Assembly (NCBI GenBank): GCA_009797885.1
Contig: WNKP01000019.1
Coordinates: 1-64,000 of the forward strand
Reading direction: 5' to 3'
Source: Flavobacteriaceae bacterium GF1
Lineage (GTDB): Bacteria > Bacteroidota > Bacteroidia > Flavobacteriales > Flavobacteriaceae
Length of the DNA stretch: 64,000 bases
Shown here: piece after piece, positions 44,131-53,217 of the stretch
Numbering within the stretch: position 1 is the first letter of the stretch
Layout of the letters: every line of letters starts with the position of its first letter
The notes under the pieces: model-generated
The model's input: the letters and a program-made list of their open reading frames with translations, nothing else
Database searches by the model: none
Told to the model about the DNA's origin: nothing
Translations under genes and position numbers: made by a program

Positions 44131-44143
44131 GGTCTGCCAGACC
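44131..44143. promoter_or_regulatory. 13-bp palindrome between GH43 and GH26 genes
   Basis: GGTCTGCCAGACC has 6-bp perfect arms around one base. It lies just after the GH43 stop in the 230-bp gap that also contains the presumed promoter of the GH26 operon. A regulator site is possible; no matching copy was seen elsewhere. Confidence 0.3.
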
Positions 44144-44173
44144 GATATTTTGGATTAAAACCTGGCTTCATAC

Positions 44174-45772
44174 CTACTGATTATTGATTTCTTTATATGC
44201 AAACCATTTAAAATCCGCATGGTGGGCATTCATTTCCAAATCCTGGCAGCACATTCCAACAAAGCTCCCCGTGAATGCCGGTCGATAGCGACTTCTGCCA
44301 TTCCTCACATGATCATCGGACAATATGCTGGCATCCAGTACCTGCCCCATGGGCCTAAAATCCATCCCATCCGTACTGTAATGGAATTGCAATTGATCGC
44401 GATTCATCTCTCCGCGCAGCACAATCGTCCCGTAAGCGGTAATGTCCTCCAACTCGTCCTGAAAGCTCATTTTATAATTATCGGAAGAGATGACGCTCAA
44501 AAACTTTTTGGAACCATCGGAATTGGAGGTTACACAGGCGTAATGGTAATGCCCGGCATTGTAATAAAATACCAGACCGGCCATATGATGGATGTTGGTT
44601 GGATGGAATTCAAGTTCCGTGGAAACCACTACATGAAAATCCTGGATTCTCCTGGCCAAAAGGCTTTGGTTGTGCAAGGAGGTCAGGGATTCCTTGCCAT
44701 AGAGCCTCAGAAAGCCCTTTCTTGACGTAAGGTCGCACCAGTCCGGCGAAACAGGAATCCGCAAGGATTGAAAATCAATGGGAATGCTGCCATTGTTGAA
44801 TTCCACCTTTTCCTTCGGATCATCGAATAGGTGTTCCGTGAGCTTGGGCATGGGAATCCTTTCCCTTGGAATACGTCCCCCACATTTTAGCCACGGCCAC
44901 CCCGCTCTCCATACCACCTCCTCAATGGCAGTTTCCCGACCCAAGGTGCAGTTCCCGTGCGTTGTAAGGGGCCTGCCCACCAAAAAAACGGTATACCAAT
45001 CCCCGTTTTGGGTCTCCACCAAATCACCATGACCGGCTTTTTGAAGTACGTTGTTTTTAGCTTCGGCCGCAGAGATAAAAGGATTTTCGGGATGGAACTC
45101 ATAAGGCCCAAATATGGAGGTGCTCCTTCCAATACTCATGGCATGCCCATACTCCGTGCCGCCCTCTGCCAAGACAATATAATAATATGCACCCCTTTTG
45201 TACAGATGTGGCCCTTCGGTCAGCCCTAAATCGGTCCCCTTGGTAATATAGTGCACCTTACCTATCAATCTTTTTTGGATAGGGTCATATTCCTGCATTT
45301 CAATCCCACCAAAGAACTTACCGTTTCGATGGTCGACGAGCATGCTTACATACCATTTTTTTCCATCCGGATCATGAAAAAGGGAACCATCAAAACCTCT
45401 GGAAGATAAATAAATGGGCTCGCTCCATTCCCCTAAGATATCGGTTGTGGTGACCATGTAATTTGGGGTGTCCTTCCATACGCCATCAAAGGATTTTACG
45501 TTGGTATAGACCAGATAAAACACGCCTTTGTCATAGGTCAAACACGGTGCCCAAACCCCACAGGAATCGGGGATGCCCTTCATATTCAATTGTGAAATCC
45601 GGTTAAGGGGCCTTGCGACCAGTTTCCAATTTTTAAGGTCTTTGGAATGGTGGATCTGTACTCCAGGGAACCATTCAAAAGTCGATGTAGCGATGTAATA
45701 GTCATCGCCAACCCGGCAAATAGATGGATCTGGATTAAACCCTTTTAATATTGGATTTTGTATCGTACTCAT
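44174..45772 (-). CDS. GH43 beta-xylosidase
   Basis: 532 residues without a signal peptide, so cytoplasmic. The five-bladed propeller begins with 'NPILKGFNPDPSICRVGDDYY' (Asp15, general base). 'DGSLFHDPDGKKW' holds the pKa-modulating Asp, and 'LTEGPHLYKRGAYYY' the catalytic Glu. A C-terminal beta-sandwich domain (about 330-530) is usual for xylosidases of this size. It releases xylose from imported xylooligosaccharides. Its start shares one base with the stop of the sugar porter, consistent with co-translation. Confidence 0.93.
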   Translation of the reverse strand: MSTIQNPILKGFNPDPSICRVGDDYYIATSTFEWFPGVQIHHSKDLKNWKLVARPLNRISQLNMKGIPDSCGVWAPCLTYDKGVFYLVYTNVKSFDGVWKDTPNYMVTTTDILGEWSEPIYLSSRGFDGSLFHDPDGKKWYVSMLVDHRNGKFFGGIEMQEYDPIQKRLIGKVHYITKGTDLGLTEGPHLYKRGAYYYIVLAEGGTEYGHAMSIGRSTSIFGPYEFHPENPFISAAEAKNNVLQKAGHGDLVETQNGDWYTVFLVGRPLTTHGNCTLGRETAIEEVVWRAGWPWLKCGGRIPRERIPMPKLTEHLFDDPKEKVEFNNGSIPIDFQSLRIPVSPDWCDLTSRKGFLRLYGKESLTSLHNQSLLARRIQDFHVVVSTELEFHPTNIHHMAGLVFYYNAGHYHYACVTSNSDGSKKFLSVISSDNYKMSFQDELEDITAYGTIVLRGEMNRDQLQFHYSTDGMDFRPMGQVLDASILSDDHVRNGRSRYRPAFTGSFVGMCCQDLEMNAHHADFKWFAYKEINNQ

Positions 45773-47343
45773 TATCGTATCAATTCAGCTTCAAGTTCTT
45801 CCAAGGACTTTCCTTTGGTCTCCGGCAATATTTTCATCAGGATGAAAAAACCGATAAGTGCGGTTACTCCAAAAATCATAAAGGTCTTCGCGTTACCAAG
45901 ATTGGCCAGTTCCCAAGGAAAAATTTGTGTGACCAACCAACTTGAAAAACCATTTAAAAATCCAATACACCCAATGAGGAGCCCGCGATAGCGATTGGGA
46001 AACAATTCTGACAGCATTACCCACATAACGGGGCCCAATGAAAAAGCAAAACAAGCAACAAAGCCCAAAATCCCAATCAATATCAGGATTGGATTCATGT
46101 TGGTGGCGACTTCAAGAAGGACGCTCTCATTTTTTGCATAGACCTCCGTCCCAAGGGCTTGCTGCATCTCATTTTTAAAATCAATATCCTTATCGTATAC
46201 CTTGTCCATATAAACCTCCAGTTTTTGTTGAAGGGAACTATCCAACACAGCTATCTTTTCACTGCTTAACTGGTAAGTTGCTTTACTAAAACCGTATCCA
46301 CACAACAACATGCTTACGGCAATACCGGCCAGTCCAATGAGGAACAAAGGGCGCCTACCCAATCTATCAATAAGAAAAAGTGCAACTATGGTAAAGGCCA
46401 CGGTGGTAAAGCTTAACAACACCCCGGATAAAAAGGCTGCATTGGTGCCAATACCCGTTTGTTGGAAGATGGATGTAGCGTAGTAGTATACCGCATTGAT
46501 TCCCGTAATCTGCTGGATGATCCCGATAACTATTCCTACCGTAAGGACATACCTTAATGACTTATGGAACAAGTCCTTTATACTGATTTTGTCCTGACTT
46601 TTTCTGGATGCCTCCAGACTTTCCAAAATGGATTTGGCCTCGTCCTTTCCCTGTTGATTGCCATGTAGGGAAATCAGAACCCCACGGGCTTCCTCGTCCT
46701 TTTTTGTTATAAAGAGCCAACGCGGGCTCCTGGGCACAAAAAGCAATAGCACGAAGTATGAAATTGCGGGAATACACTCGACACCCAACATCCACCGCCA
46801 AACATTTTCTTTGGTCAAAAAGGAACTCATTCCAGACGTATAGGCCTCGTTGAAATAATAGTTGCTCAAAAAAGCCGCAAAAAAGCCCAGGACAATGTTC
46901 AATTGCTGGATGGAAACCAATTTGCCCCTTGACTTGGCCGTGGAAACTTCGGCGATATACACCGGGGCAATAATGAGCGCGGCTCCAAATGCCACACCAC
47001 CGATCATTCGTGCAATCCAAAGCATTTGATAGTCGATGGCATAGGCAGACATAAAAGCTGAAAACGCATATAAAAATGCAACGATCAATAACATTTTCTT
47101 CCGCCCAACCACGTCGCTTATCCTTCCGGAAATGAGCATGGCAAACATGGCCGCAAACAAAGGCGAACTGGGAACCCAACCCTGCTGCGTGGTGTTGAGG
47201 TTGAACTCAGGGGTCACAAAGTTCATTACCCCTGAAATAATGGCCGCATCAAACCCATAAAGGAATCCGCCCAAGGAAACCACCAATGCCAAAAACCAAG
47301 TTTTTTTAGAAGCGTTTTTCATGTGTTTAAAATTTTTAATCAC
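45772..47343 (-). CDS. xylE: xylose:H+ symporter, MFS sugar-porter family
   Basis: 523 residues, 12 helices. Signatures: 'GGFLYGFDAAIISG', 'GRISDVVGRKKML', 'PRSPRWLF', 'QQITGINAVYYYATSIF', 'DRLGRRPLFLIG', 'WVMLSELFPNRYRG' and 'PETKGKSLEELE'. An insert of about 60 residues between helices 9 and 10 makes it longer than E. coli XylE, as in other Bacteroidota porters. The Met at 47322 is an equally likely start. It carries xylose into the cell for the isomerase upstream. Confidence 0.9.
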   Translation of the reverse strand: MIKNFKHMKNASKKTWFLALVVSLGGFLYGFDAAIISGVMNFVTPEFNLNTTQQGWVPSSPLFAAMFAMLISGRISDVVGRKKMLLIVAFLYAFSAFMSAYAIDYQMLWIARMIGGVAFGAALIIAPVYIAEVSTAKSRGKLVSIQQLNIVLGFFAAFLSNYYFNEAYTSGMSSFLTKENVWRWMLGVECIPAISYFVLLLFVPRSPRWLFITKKDEEARGVLISLHGNQQGKDEAKSILESLEASRKSQDKISIKDLFHKSLRYVLTVGIVIGIIQQITGINAVYYYATSIFQQTGIGTNAAFLSGVLLSFTTVAFTIVALFLIDRLGRRPLFLIGLAGIAVSMLLCGYGFSKATYQLSSEKIAVLDSSLQQKLEVYMDKVYDKDIDFKNEMQQALGTEVYAKNESVLLEVATNMNPILILIGILGFVACFAFSLGPVMWVMLSELFPNRYRGLLIGCIGFLNGFSSWLVTQIFPWELANLGNAKTFMIFGVTALIGFFILMKILPETKGKSLEELEAELIR

Positions 47344-47390
47344 TTATAAATAAGATATTTAAAAATTCATGTTTGTTTCATAGTTGGAAT

Positions 47391-47403
47391 GTTATCGGAT
47401 AAC
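47391..47403. promoter_or_regulatory. palindrome GTTATCGGATAAC before the sugar porter gene
   Basis: A perfect 13-bp palindrome with a central G in the 174-bp gap between xylA and the porter. It could be an operator controlling the porter-GH43 transcript. It does not match the susC-proximal site at 58061-58101. Confidence 0.35.
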
Positions 47404-47517
47404 GTATGCCAATAATCCCGCTATCCATTGTGGACGGGCTTTGGCAGCTCCTTGCGTCCAAATGGTCACCCAAGACCCACCTATTTGCTGTTTCCCAATT
47501 GGATTCCATGAATTGTC

Positions 47518-48843
47518 CTAGCAATATTGATTTAAAATATTTTCAAACAACTCCTGCTTTCCACTGATTTGTTCCGGCGCTCCCGCCACTTTAGTATACT
47601 CATATAAATCGTTCAAGGACAGGGCATCGCGCACAAAATCCAATCCTTTGCCCGAGGTAAACGAGGCATAACGTTTCTCCAGCAATACTTCGTAGTTCGA
47701 TTTTTTGATTAAGGCATCGGCAATTAATAGTCCCCTGGCGAAAGTGTCCGCCCCGCCAATATGTGCTAGAAAGATATCCTCCAAATCGGTGGAATTTCTA
47801 CGGGTCTTTGCATCAAAATTGATTCCTCCCCCTTGTAGGCCACCCGCTTTTAAGAACACGAGCATGGCCTCGGCCGTTTCCATGAAATTGTTCGGAAACT
47901 GGTCCGTATCCCATCCATTCTGGTAATCACCGCGGTTCGCGTCTATGCTGCCCAGCATACCCGCATTCGCAGCAACCTGCAGTTCATGCTGAAAGGTGTG
48001 TTGCGCCAGGGTGGCATGATTTACCTCGATGTTCAATTTAAAATCATTTTCCAGGCCGTATTCACGAATCGAATTTATGGAGGTCGCCGCATCAAAATCA
48101 TATTGGTGCTTTGTGGGTTCCATGGGTTTGGGTTCAATAAAGAAGGTCCCCTTAAAACCTTGGCTCCTGGCATAGTCCTTTGCCATGTTCAAAAAGCGGC
48201 CAATATTTTCCTGTTCCAATTTCATATTCGTGTTCAAAAGGGACATATAACCTTCACGGCCGCCCCAGAACACATAGTTTTCACCATTGAGGGCTATGGT
48301 GGCATCCAAGGCAATTTTGACCTGTGCCCCGGCGTGGGCCACTACATTAAAATCGGGATTTGACGCCGCCCCGTTCATATACCGCGGGTTGGAAAAGCAA
48401 TTGGCGGTTCCCCAAAGCAGTTTTACCCCGGAAGCAGCTTGTTTTTGCTTAAGATAATCGACAATCTTGTGGATTCGTTTCTCGGATTCCGCCAAGGTCC
48501 CGGCTTCATCCACCAAATCAAAGTCATGAAAACAATAATAACCAAAACCCATTTTAGTGGCGAATTCAAAAGCGGCATCGGCCTTGTCCCTGGCCGCTTC
48601 CATCGGGTCTGATGAGGTGGCCCAGGGAAATTGCTTTGTCCCCGGACCAAAGGGATCGGCTCCCGTTCCACAGAGGGTATGCCAATAGGCCATGGCAAAT
48701 TTAAAATGCTCCCTCATGGTCTTACCCGCCACTTTTTGTTCCGGATTGTAAAACTTAAAGGCCATTGGATTGTCCGAATCCCTGCCTTCATAGGTGATCT
48801 TACCGATTCCCTTAAAAAATTCCTTTTCTCCTAAAAGTACCAT
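47518..48843 (-). CDS. xylA: xylose isomerase
   Basis: 441 residues, the class II length. Motifs include '[16 protein letters not shown]' (catalytic His), '[22 protein letters not shown]' (metal-binding Glu), '[19 protein letters not shown]' and '[20 protein letters not shown]' (metal Asp/Glu set). It converts D-xylose to D-xylulose in the cytoplasm. It lies 9 bp after xylB. Confidence 0.97.
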   Translation of the reverse strand: MVLLGEKEFFKGIGKITYEGRDSDNPMAFKFYNPEQKVAGKTMREHFKFAMAYWHTLCGTGADPFGPGTKQFPWATSSDPMEAARDKADAAFEFATKMGFGYYCFHDFDLVDEAGTLAESEKRIHKIVDYLKQKQAASGVKLLWGTANCFSNPRYMNGAASNPDFNVVAHAGAQVKIALDATIALNGENYVFWGGREGYMSLLNTNMKLEQENIGRFLNMAKDYARSQGFKGTFFIEPKPMEPTKHQYDFDAATSINSIREYGLENDFKLNIEVNHATLAQHTFQHELQVAANAGMLGSIDANRGDYQNGWDTDQFPNNFMETAEAMLVFLKAGGLQGGGINFDAKTRRNSTDLEDIFLAHIGGADTFARGLLIADALIKKSNYEVLLEKRYASFTSGKGLDFVRDALSLNDLYEYTKVAGAPEQISGKQELFENILNQYC

Positions 48844-48852
48844 CTTTAAATA

Positions 48853-50334
48853 CTAGTTATCTATGATTAATTCGAGTTCTTTTTTCCAGTTTTCATATGC
48901 GCTTTGATAGGGAGTTTTGTCCTTAAAGGGCATAAAGGTCATGACATGGTCGTTTTTCATGTACGATTCAAATTCCGAATGATTTCCATTGGCCAGGATA
49001 CACGCCCTGGCCGCTCCCACGGCACCCGTGGTATTGTAGATTTCGATTTCTTTCCCGATTAAGGTAGCTATGGTGTTCGCAAAAATTTCGGAACGGAACA
49101 GATTGTCGTTTCCAGCACGAATGCACTTGGTGGCAATGCCATCCCTTTTCATGATCTCAATACCGTAGACGAACGAAAAGGCAATGCCCTCCAACGCTGC
49201 CCTGCACAGCTGTGCCTTGGAATGCCTGTTGAGGTCCACATTCACAAGGCGTGTTCCCACATCTTTGTTCCCCAACATTCGTTCGGCACCATTTCCGAGG
49301 GGAATCAGGCAAACCCCGTCCGATCCCACCTCCACTTCAGCGGCCAATTGGTTCATTTCTTCATAGGACGCTACCGAAAGATTGTTCATCAACCAACGGT
49401 ATTGAATACCGGCACCATTGATGCAGAGGAGTTTTCCGATGTTGTGCACACCGTCTTTTTTATAGTTCACATGTGCAAAATTGTTCACCCTTTCGTACTC
49501 CTTAACCGCAAGATTGTCGGTCACTGCGTAAACTACCCCGGAGGTTCCCCCGGTAGCGGCCACTTCACCGGGATGGAAAACATTGAGTGAAAGTGCGTTG
49601 TTGGGTTGATCCCCGGCCCGGTATAGTATTGGGGTCCCTTCCCGTAGTCCGCTTTCCAGGGCACCTTCTTTGGAGACCGTGGACTGCTGTGAAAAGGTTT
49701 CCACGACTTCGGGGAGGAGCGCCCGGTCAATTTGGAAGTACTCCAACACTTGGGAGGAGACTTTTTTGGCCTTAAAATCCCATAGGATCGCTTCGGAAAG
49801 ACCTGGGACGGTGGTGTTCATGGTTCCCGACAGGCAATAGGCAATATAATCCCCCGGTAACATGAATTTATGGATCTTGGCGAAGGTTTCAGGTTCGTTT
49901 TCCTGGACCCACTTGAGTTTGGACAGGGTAAAATTTGCTGGGGAATTCAAGAGATGATTTTTGCAATAGTCTTCCCCTATTCCCTGGAATGCCCTATTTC
50001 CAATGTCCACTGCCCTGCTATCGCACCAAATAATGGATTTACGCAAAGGTTCGCCCTGGGTATCCACGACCACCAATCCGTGCATTTGATAAGAGATTCC
50101 AATACCGACAATATCGTTTTTGGAAATGGTGTGGGCCTTTTTAATTTTTTTGATGCCCCGGCAGACACAGGCCCACCAATCCTGTGGTTTTTGTTCCGCC
50201 CAGCCCTTTTGGGGGGCATACATGGACATTTCCTCCTCGGGTTCAAGAACCACTCCAATGCATTTTCCCGTATCCTGCTCCACAAGGGCTACCTTGACCG
50301 ACGAACTGCCTATGTCCAATCCTATAAAATACAT
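48853..50334 (-). CDS. xylB: xylulokinase
   Basis: 493-residue FGGY kinase. N-terminal 'FIGLDIGSSSVKVALVEQDTGK', substrate-side 'ISYQMHGLVVVD' and 'WCDSRAVD', ATP-binding 'ATGGTSGVVYAV' and 'CIRAGNDNLFRSEIFANTIATLIG'. It phosphorylates D-xylulose to xylulose-5-phosphate for the pentose phosphate pathway. It is paired with xylA in one transcript. Confidence 0.96.
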   Translation of the reverse strand: MYFIGLDIGSSSVKVALVEQDTGKCIGVVLEPEEEMSMYAPQKGWAEQKPQDWWACVCRGIKKIKKAHTISKNDIVGIGISYQMHGLVVVDTQGEPLRKSIIWCDSRAVDIGNRAFQGIGEDYCKNHLLNSPANFTLSKLKWVQENEPETFAKIHKFMLPGDYIAYCLSGTMNTTVPGLSEAILWDFKAKKVSSQVLEYFQIDRALLPEVVETFSQQSTVSKEGALESGLREGTPILYRAGDQPNNALSLNVFHPGEVAATGGTSGVVYAVTDNLAVKEYERVNNFAHVNYKKDGVHNIGKLLCINGAGIQYRWLMNNLSVASYEEMNQLAAEVEVGSDGVCLIPLGNGAERMLGNKDVGTRLVNVDLNRHSKAQLCRAALEGIAFSFVYGIEIMKRDGIATKCIRAGNDNLFRSEIFANTIATLIGKEIEIYNTTGAVGAARACILANGNHSEFESYMKNDHVMTFMPFKDKTPYQSAYENWKKELELIIDN

Positions 50335-50468
50335 TCCTATGGGTTATCTGTTTTGGATCGGCAGCTATTATCCCAGCCAATCCTATTACTCATTTTCAAT
50401 CCTTTTTTTAGGCCTTTGTCAATTATATTGGTTGCTCCGACCCATTTAGTAATGTCCATTCCCTTTTC

Positions 50469-51443
50469 TTAATCCTTTTGAAAAACCCTGACATAGTCTA
50501 TGATCAACGAATCGGGAAAATCAGCAGGGGAGGGGGATGCACTGGGCAAATTACCTCCCACGGACAGGGCAAAAACAAAATAGAACGCATCATTAAATGG
50601 ATAGGGCTGCCCATTGCCCGCTGTTGTTTCGGGCGATAGGGAATGATAAGCAATATCATTGACCAACCAGGTGATACGATCTTCCTCCCATACAATGGAA
50701 AAAACATAGTATGCCTCATCAAAGGCAACCCCATTCAACGAGGAAAAGTCAACGGAATCAAAATAATGGTTTGCTGGAAAATCCGTCCCATAGTGTGCCG
50801 TTCCCAAAATGTTATTGGCGTCTTCCCCCAGGTACTCCATAATGTCAATTTCCCCACCACTGGGCCAGTAGGCATCGGGATTTGTAATCGTATACTCCTT
50901 GTTAAGCATAAAAAGCGCTACCCAAGTCCCAGGCGCCGAAGGCATACTCGCTCGAATATCCACCCGTCCAAACTGAAATTCAAAGGAATCATCCGTATGT
51001 ATTCTGGATGAGGTATAGTTTTTTCCCGAGGCGAATTGATCGATCGCCGTAATGATAAGATTTCCCTGTTCCAAATGGATGTTATCGGAAGTATTGGTGA
51101 AATACTGCTCTTCATTGTTTCCCCAGTTGCATAAACCAGGACATCCATCGCCCAAATGAAAGTCCCACTTGGCCGTATCCAGTCCATTTCCATCAAATTC
51201 ATCGGACCATATCAATGTATGACCGGAGTATTCCATAGGTGTCGAATATCCTGTGGTCGGAATCCCAACGGGTTCCAGGGGTTCACATGCCTGGGAACAG
51301 CTTCCCCCACAGTCCACACCGGTCTCATCGCCATTCTGGACGTTATCAAAACAGGAAGCCTCCAGAACTATCGGTTCCGTGGACCCATTGGATGAACACT
51401 GTACGAATACAAGCCAGATAAAAAAATAGGTCAACCTGTTCAA
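50469..51443 (-). CDS. GH16 family lipoprotein, laminarinase-like
   Basis: 324 residues with a lipobox (LVFVQC, Cys16) and a Cys-rich segment 'CFDNVQNGDETGVDCGGSCSQAC' (31-53) like those in the neighbouring surface lipoprotein. The GH16 jelly roll contains Glu198-x-Asp200-x-x-Glu203 in 'WPSGGEIDIMEYLG', the pattern of beta-1,3-glucanases. It is a predicted surface endo-enzyme for laminarin-like or mixed beta-1,3 glycans. It follows a terminator-like hairpin after the SusCD-SGBP genes. Confidence 0.93.
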   Translation of the reverse strand: MNRLTYFFIWLVFVQCSSNGSTEPIVLEASCFDNVQNGDETGVDCGGSCSQACEPLEPVGIPTTGYSTPMEYSGHTLIWSDEFDGNGLDTAKWDFHLGDGCPGLCNWGNNEEQYFTNTSDNIHLEQGNLIITAIDQFASGKNYTSSRIHTDDSFEFQFGRVDIRASMPSAPGTWVALFMLNKEYTITNPDAYWPSGGEIDIMEYLGEDANNILGTAHYGTDFPANHYFDSVDFSSLNGVAFDEAYYVFSIVWEEDRITWLVNDIAYHSLSPETTAGNGQPYPFNDAFYFVFALSVGGNLPSASPSPADFPDSLIIDYVRVFQKD

Positions 51444-51502
51444 ATTATAGGTTTTTTATGATTTATAGGAATTGCCATCTTCCCGTGGAATACGTTTTCA
51501 AA

Positions 51503-51543
51503 AATTAAGGAGAAGCATATCAAAAGGTGTCTTCTCCTTAATT
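51503..51543 (-). terminator. intrinsic terminator between surface lipoprotein and GH16
   Basis: AATTAAGGAGAAG (51503-51515) pairs perfectly with CTTCTCCTTAATT (51531-51543), loop 15 nt. On the minus strand the stem is followed by TTTTT. It would reduce transcription from the SusCD block into GH16 and the xylose genes. Confidence 0.75.
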
Positions 51544-51646
51544 CCAAAGAAAAATTAACTAACTTAAAACTACATTGTCCTATCCAGTTTTTCCTGTGGG
51601 CGATTACTGGATTATTTTGTTCTTTACAAAGGCCTGCCACAATCCC

Positions 51647-53098
51647 CTAGTCCATTATTGGTACAAAGTCCCGGATGTAAAACTCGCCTTGCTCCACATG
51701 GCCAAAACCACCAAGCCGTAAGGTGTAATTGTCATAGGTATCGTTATCGGGGAGCAGTGTGGTGCCGTCCGCAGCTGATAATGCCGTGGTACCATCAAAT
51801 TCTACGGTTACCCAGCTATCAAAATCCGAAGGGTCTATCGTGACCGCAATAATGGTCCATCGCTGAAAGAAATTACCATCGACATTATCATGTAAGATCA
51901 ATTCTACCAAAGGTTCCAGGTTTCCGGAAAAATCGTTGGTCGAAGGAATGTACACATCCAACCTGAATTTATGGTACACGGAAAAGTCGATGGTTTCCGG
52001 TTGCCGTTGGAACTTAAAGTCCTCAAAGCCGCCGAAGGGTCCATTTTCCGGCCTAAGGATACGGGTCACGGCATCGGTACTTCCCGCGGGATCGGAAACC
52101 CGATAGGTGGGAACCACGCCTTGTTGTTCGGTTGGACGCGGTAACAGATGAAGCCCGGAGTCGGCATCGCCGGTCTCAAAGGTATAGAAGAAAGGCAGTC
52201 CCGAACCGGACAGTGCATCCGCCCTGGGTGTTCCCTCGGCAATAAAGGAGGTGACGGCCTGCAGATCACGAACAAAAAATTCCCCGGCTTCCGTATGGCC
52301 GCTACCCCCAAAGCGCAAGGTGATATTATCGTAGGTGGCGTTATCACTTAAAGGAGTACCGTCATTGGCCGAAACGGAATTGGTCCCATCGAACCGCAGG
52401 GTAACCCAGGAATCGAAATCGGATTCCTCTACGGTCAGGGGTAAAATCGTCCACCGTTGAAAAAAGTTCCCATCGATATTATCGTGAAGGATAACTTCAA
52501 CCAGGGGCTCCAGGTTTCCTGAAAAATCATTGCTGGAAGGAATGTATACCTCCATGGTAAACTTGTTGTAGGAAGAAAAATCGATAGGGCCCGGTTGTGG
52601 TTGGAACTTAAAGTCCTCAAAGCCACCAAAGGGGCCGTTTTCCGGTCTTAGGATCTGTCCTACCAATCCGTCCCCTCCGGCTGGATCCGCAGCTCCCAAA
52701 TTGAAGGTAACGCCTTGAGCATCCTGGGGCAAGGGAAGCAGGTTCCTGCCCGACGAAGCGTCGTTTGCTTCAAACGTAAAAAAATACGGCGAGGTGGTGT
52801 TTTGCAATTCGTCGGCCCTGGGCGTGGGAATACAAGCCTCGCAAGGGCCACCACAATCAATCCCTTCTTCCCCTTGATTTTGTATACCATCGCTACATGA
52901 AGGACAGGCCACCCCTGAGCCCCCACCACAATCAATCCCTTCTTCGTCCAGGTTTTGAATGCCGTCGACATAGGATGGTAAAACGTTGTCCAAATCGTCA
53001 AAAAACTTTTCTTCCTCACAAGAAATGAAGGTAATGAGGGTCAAAATTGCCAATAGCCAGCCCTGCAGTGTCCGTATGGTGTTCGTATTTGTTTTCAT
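51647..53098 (-). CDS. two-repeat surface glycan-binding lipoprotein (SusE/F position)
   Basis: 483 residues, lipobox TFISC (Cys27). Two Cys-rich motifs 'DGIQN..EEGIDCGG' (45-60 and 70-84) lead to two homologous domains of about 190 residues (about 93-293 and 294-483), sharing 'ILRPENGPFGGFEDFKF', 'SGNLEPLVE', 'DGNFFQRWTI' and 'SDFDSWVT'. They look like beta-sandwich carbohydrate-binding modules. It follows SusD, the usual place of the surface glycan-binding protein. No catalytic motif is visible. The specificity is unknown. Confidence 0.75.
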   Translation of the reverse strand: MKTNTNTIRTLQGWLLAILTLITFISCEEEKFFDDLDNVLPSYVDGIQNLDEEGIDCGGGSGVACPSCSDGIQNQGEEGIDCGGPCEACIPTPRADELQNTTSPYFFTFEANDASSGRNLLPLPQDAQGVTFNLGAADPAGGDGLVGQILRPENGPFGGFEDFKFQPQPGPIDFSSYNKFTMEVYIPSSNDFSGNLEPLVEVILHDNIDGNFFQRWTILPLTVEESDFDSWVTLRFDGTNSVSANDGTPLSDNATYDNITLRFGGSGHTEAGEFFVRDLQAVTSFIAEGTPRADALSGSGLPFFYTFETGDADSGLHLLPRPTEQQGVVPTYRVSDPAGSTDAVTRILRPENGPFGGFEDFKFQRQPETIDFSVYHKFRLDVYIPSTNDFSGNLEPLVELILHDNVDGNFFQRWTIIAVTIDPSDFDSWVTVEFDGTTALSAADGTTLLPDNDTYDNYTLRLGGFGHVEQGEFYIRDFVPIMD

Positions 53099-53217
53099 CT
53101 GTTACTATTTATTGTTTCTTAACGGTCAGATGGAATTCGCGAGTTAACATTCCGTTGCGTATCAATGTCATCGCAATGGCTCGTTTCATGTATCCTTTCC
53201 TGTTTTTGGTCCTCATA

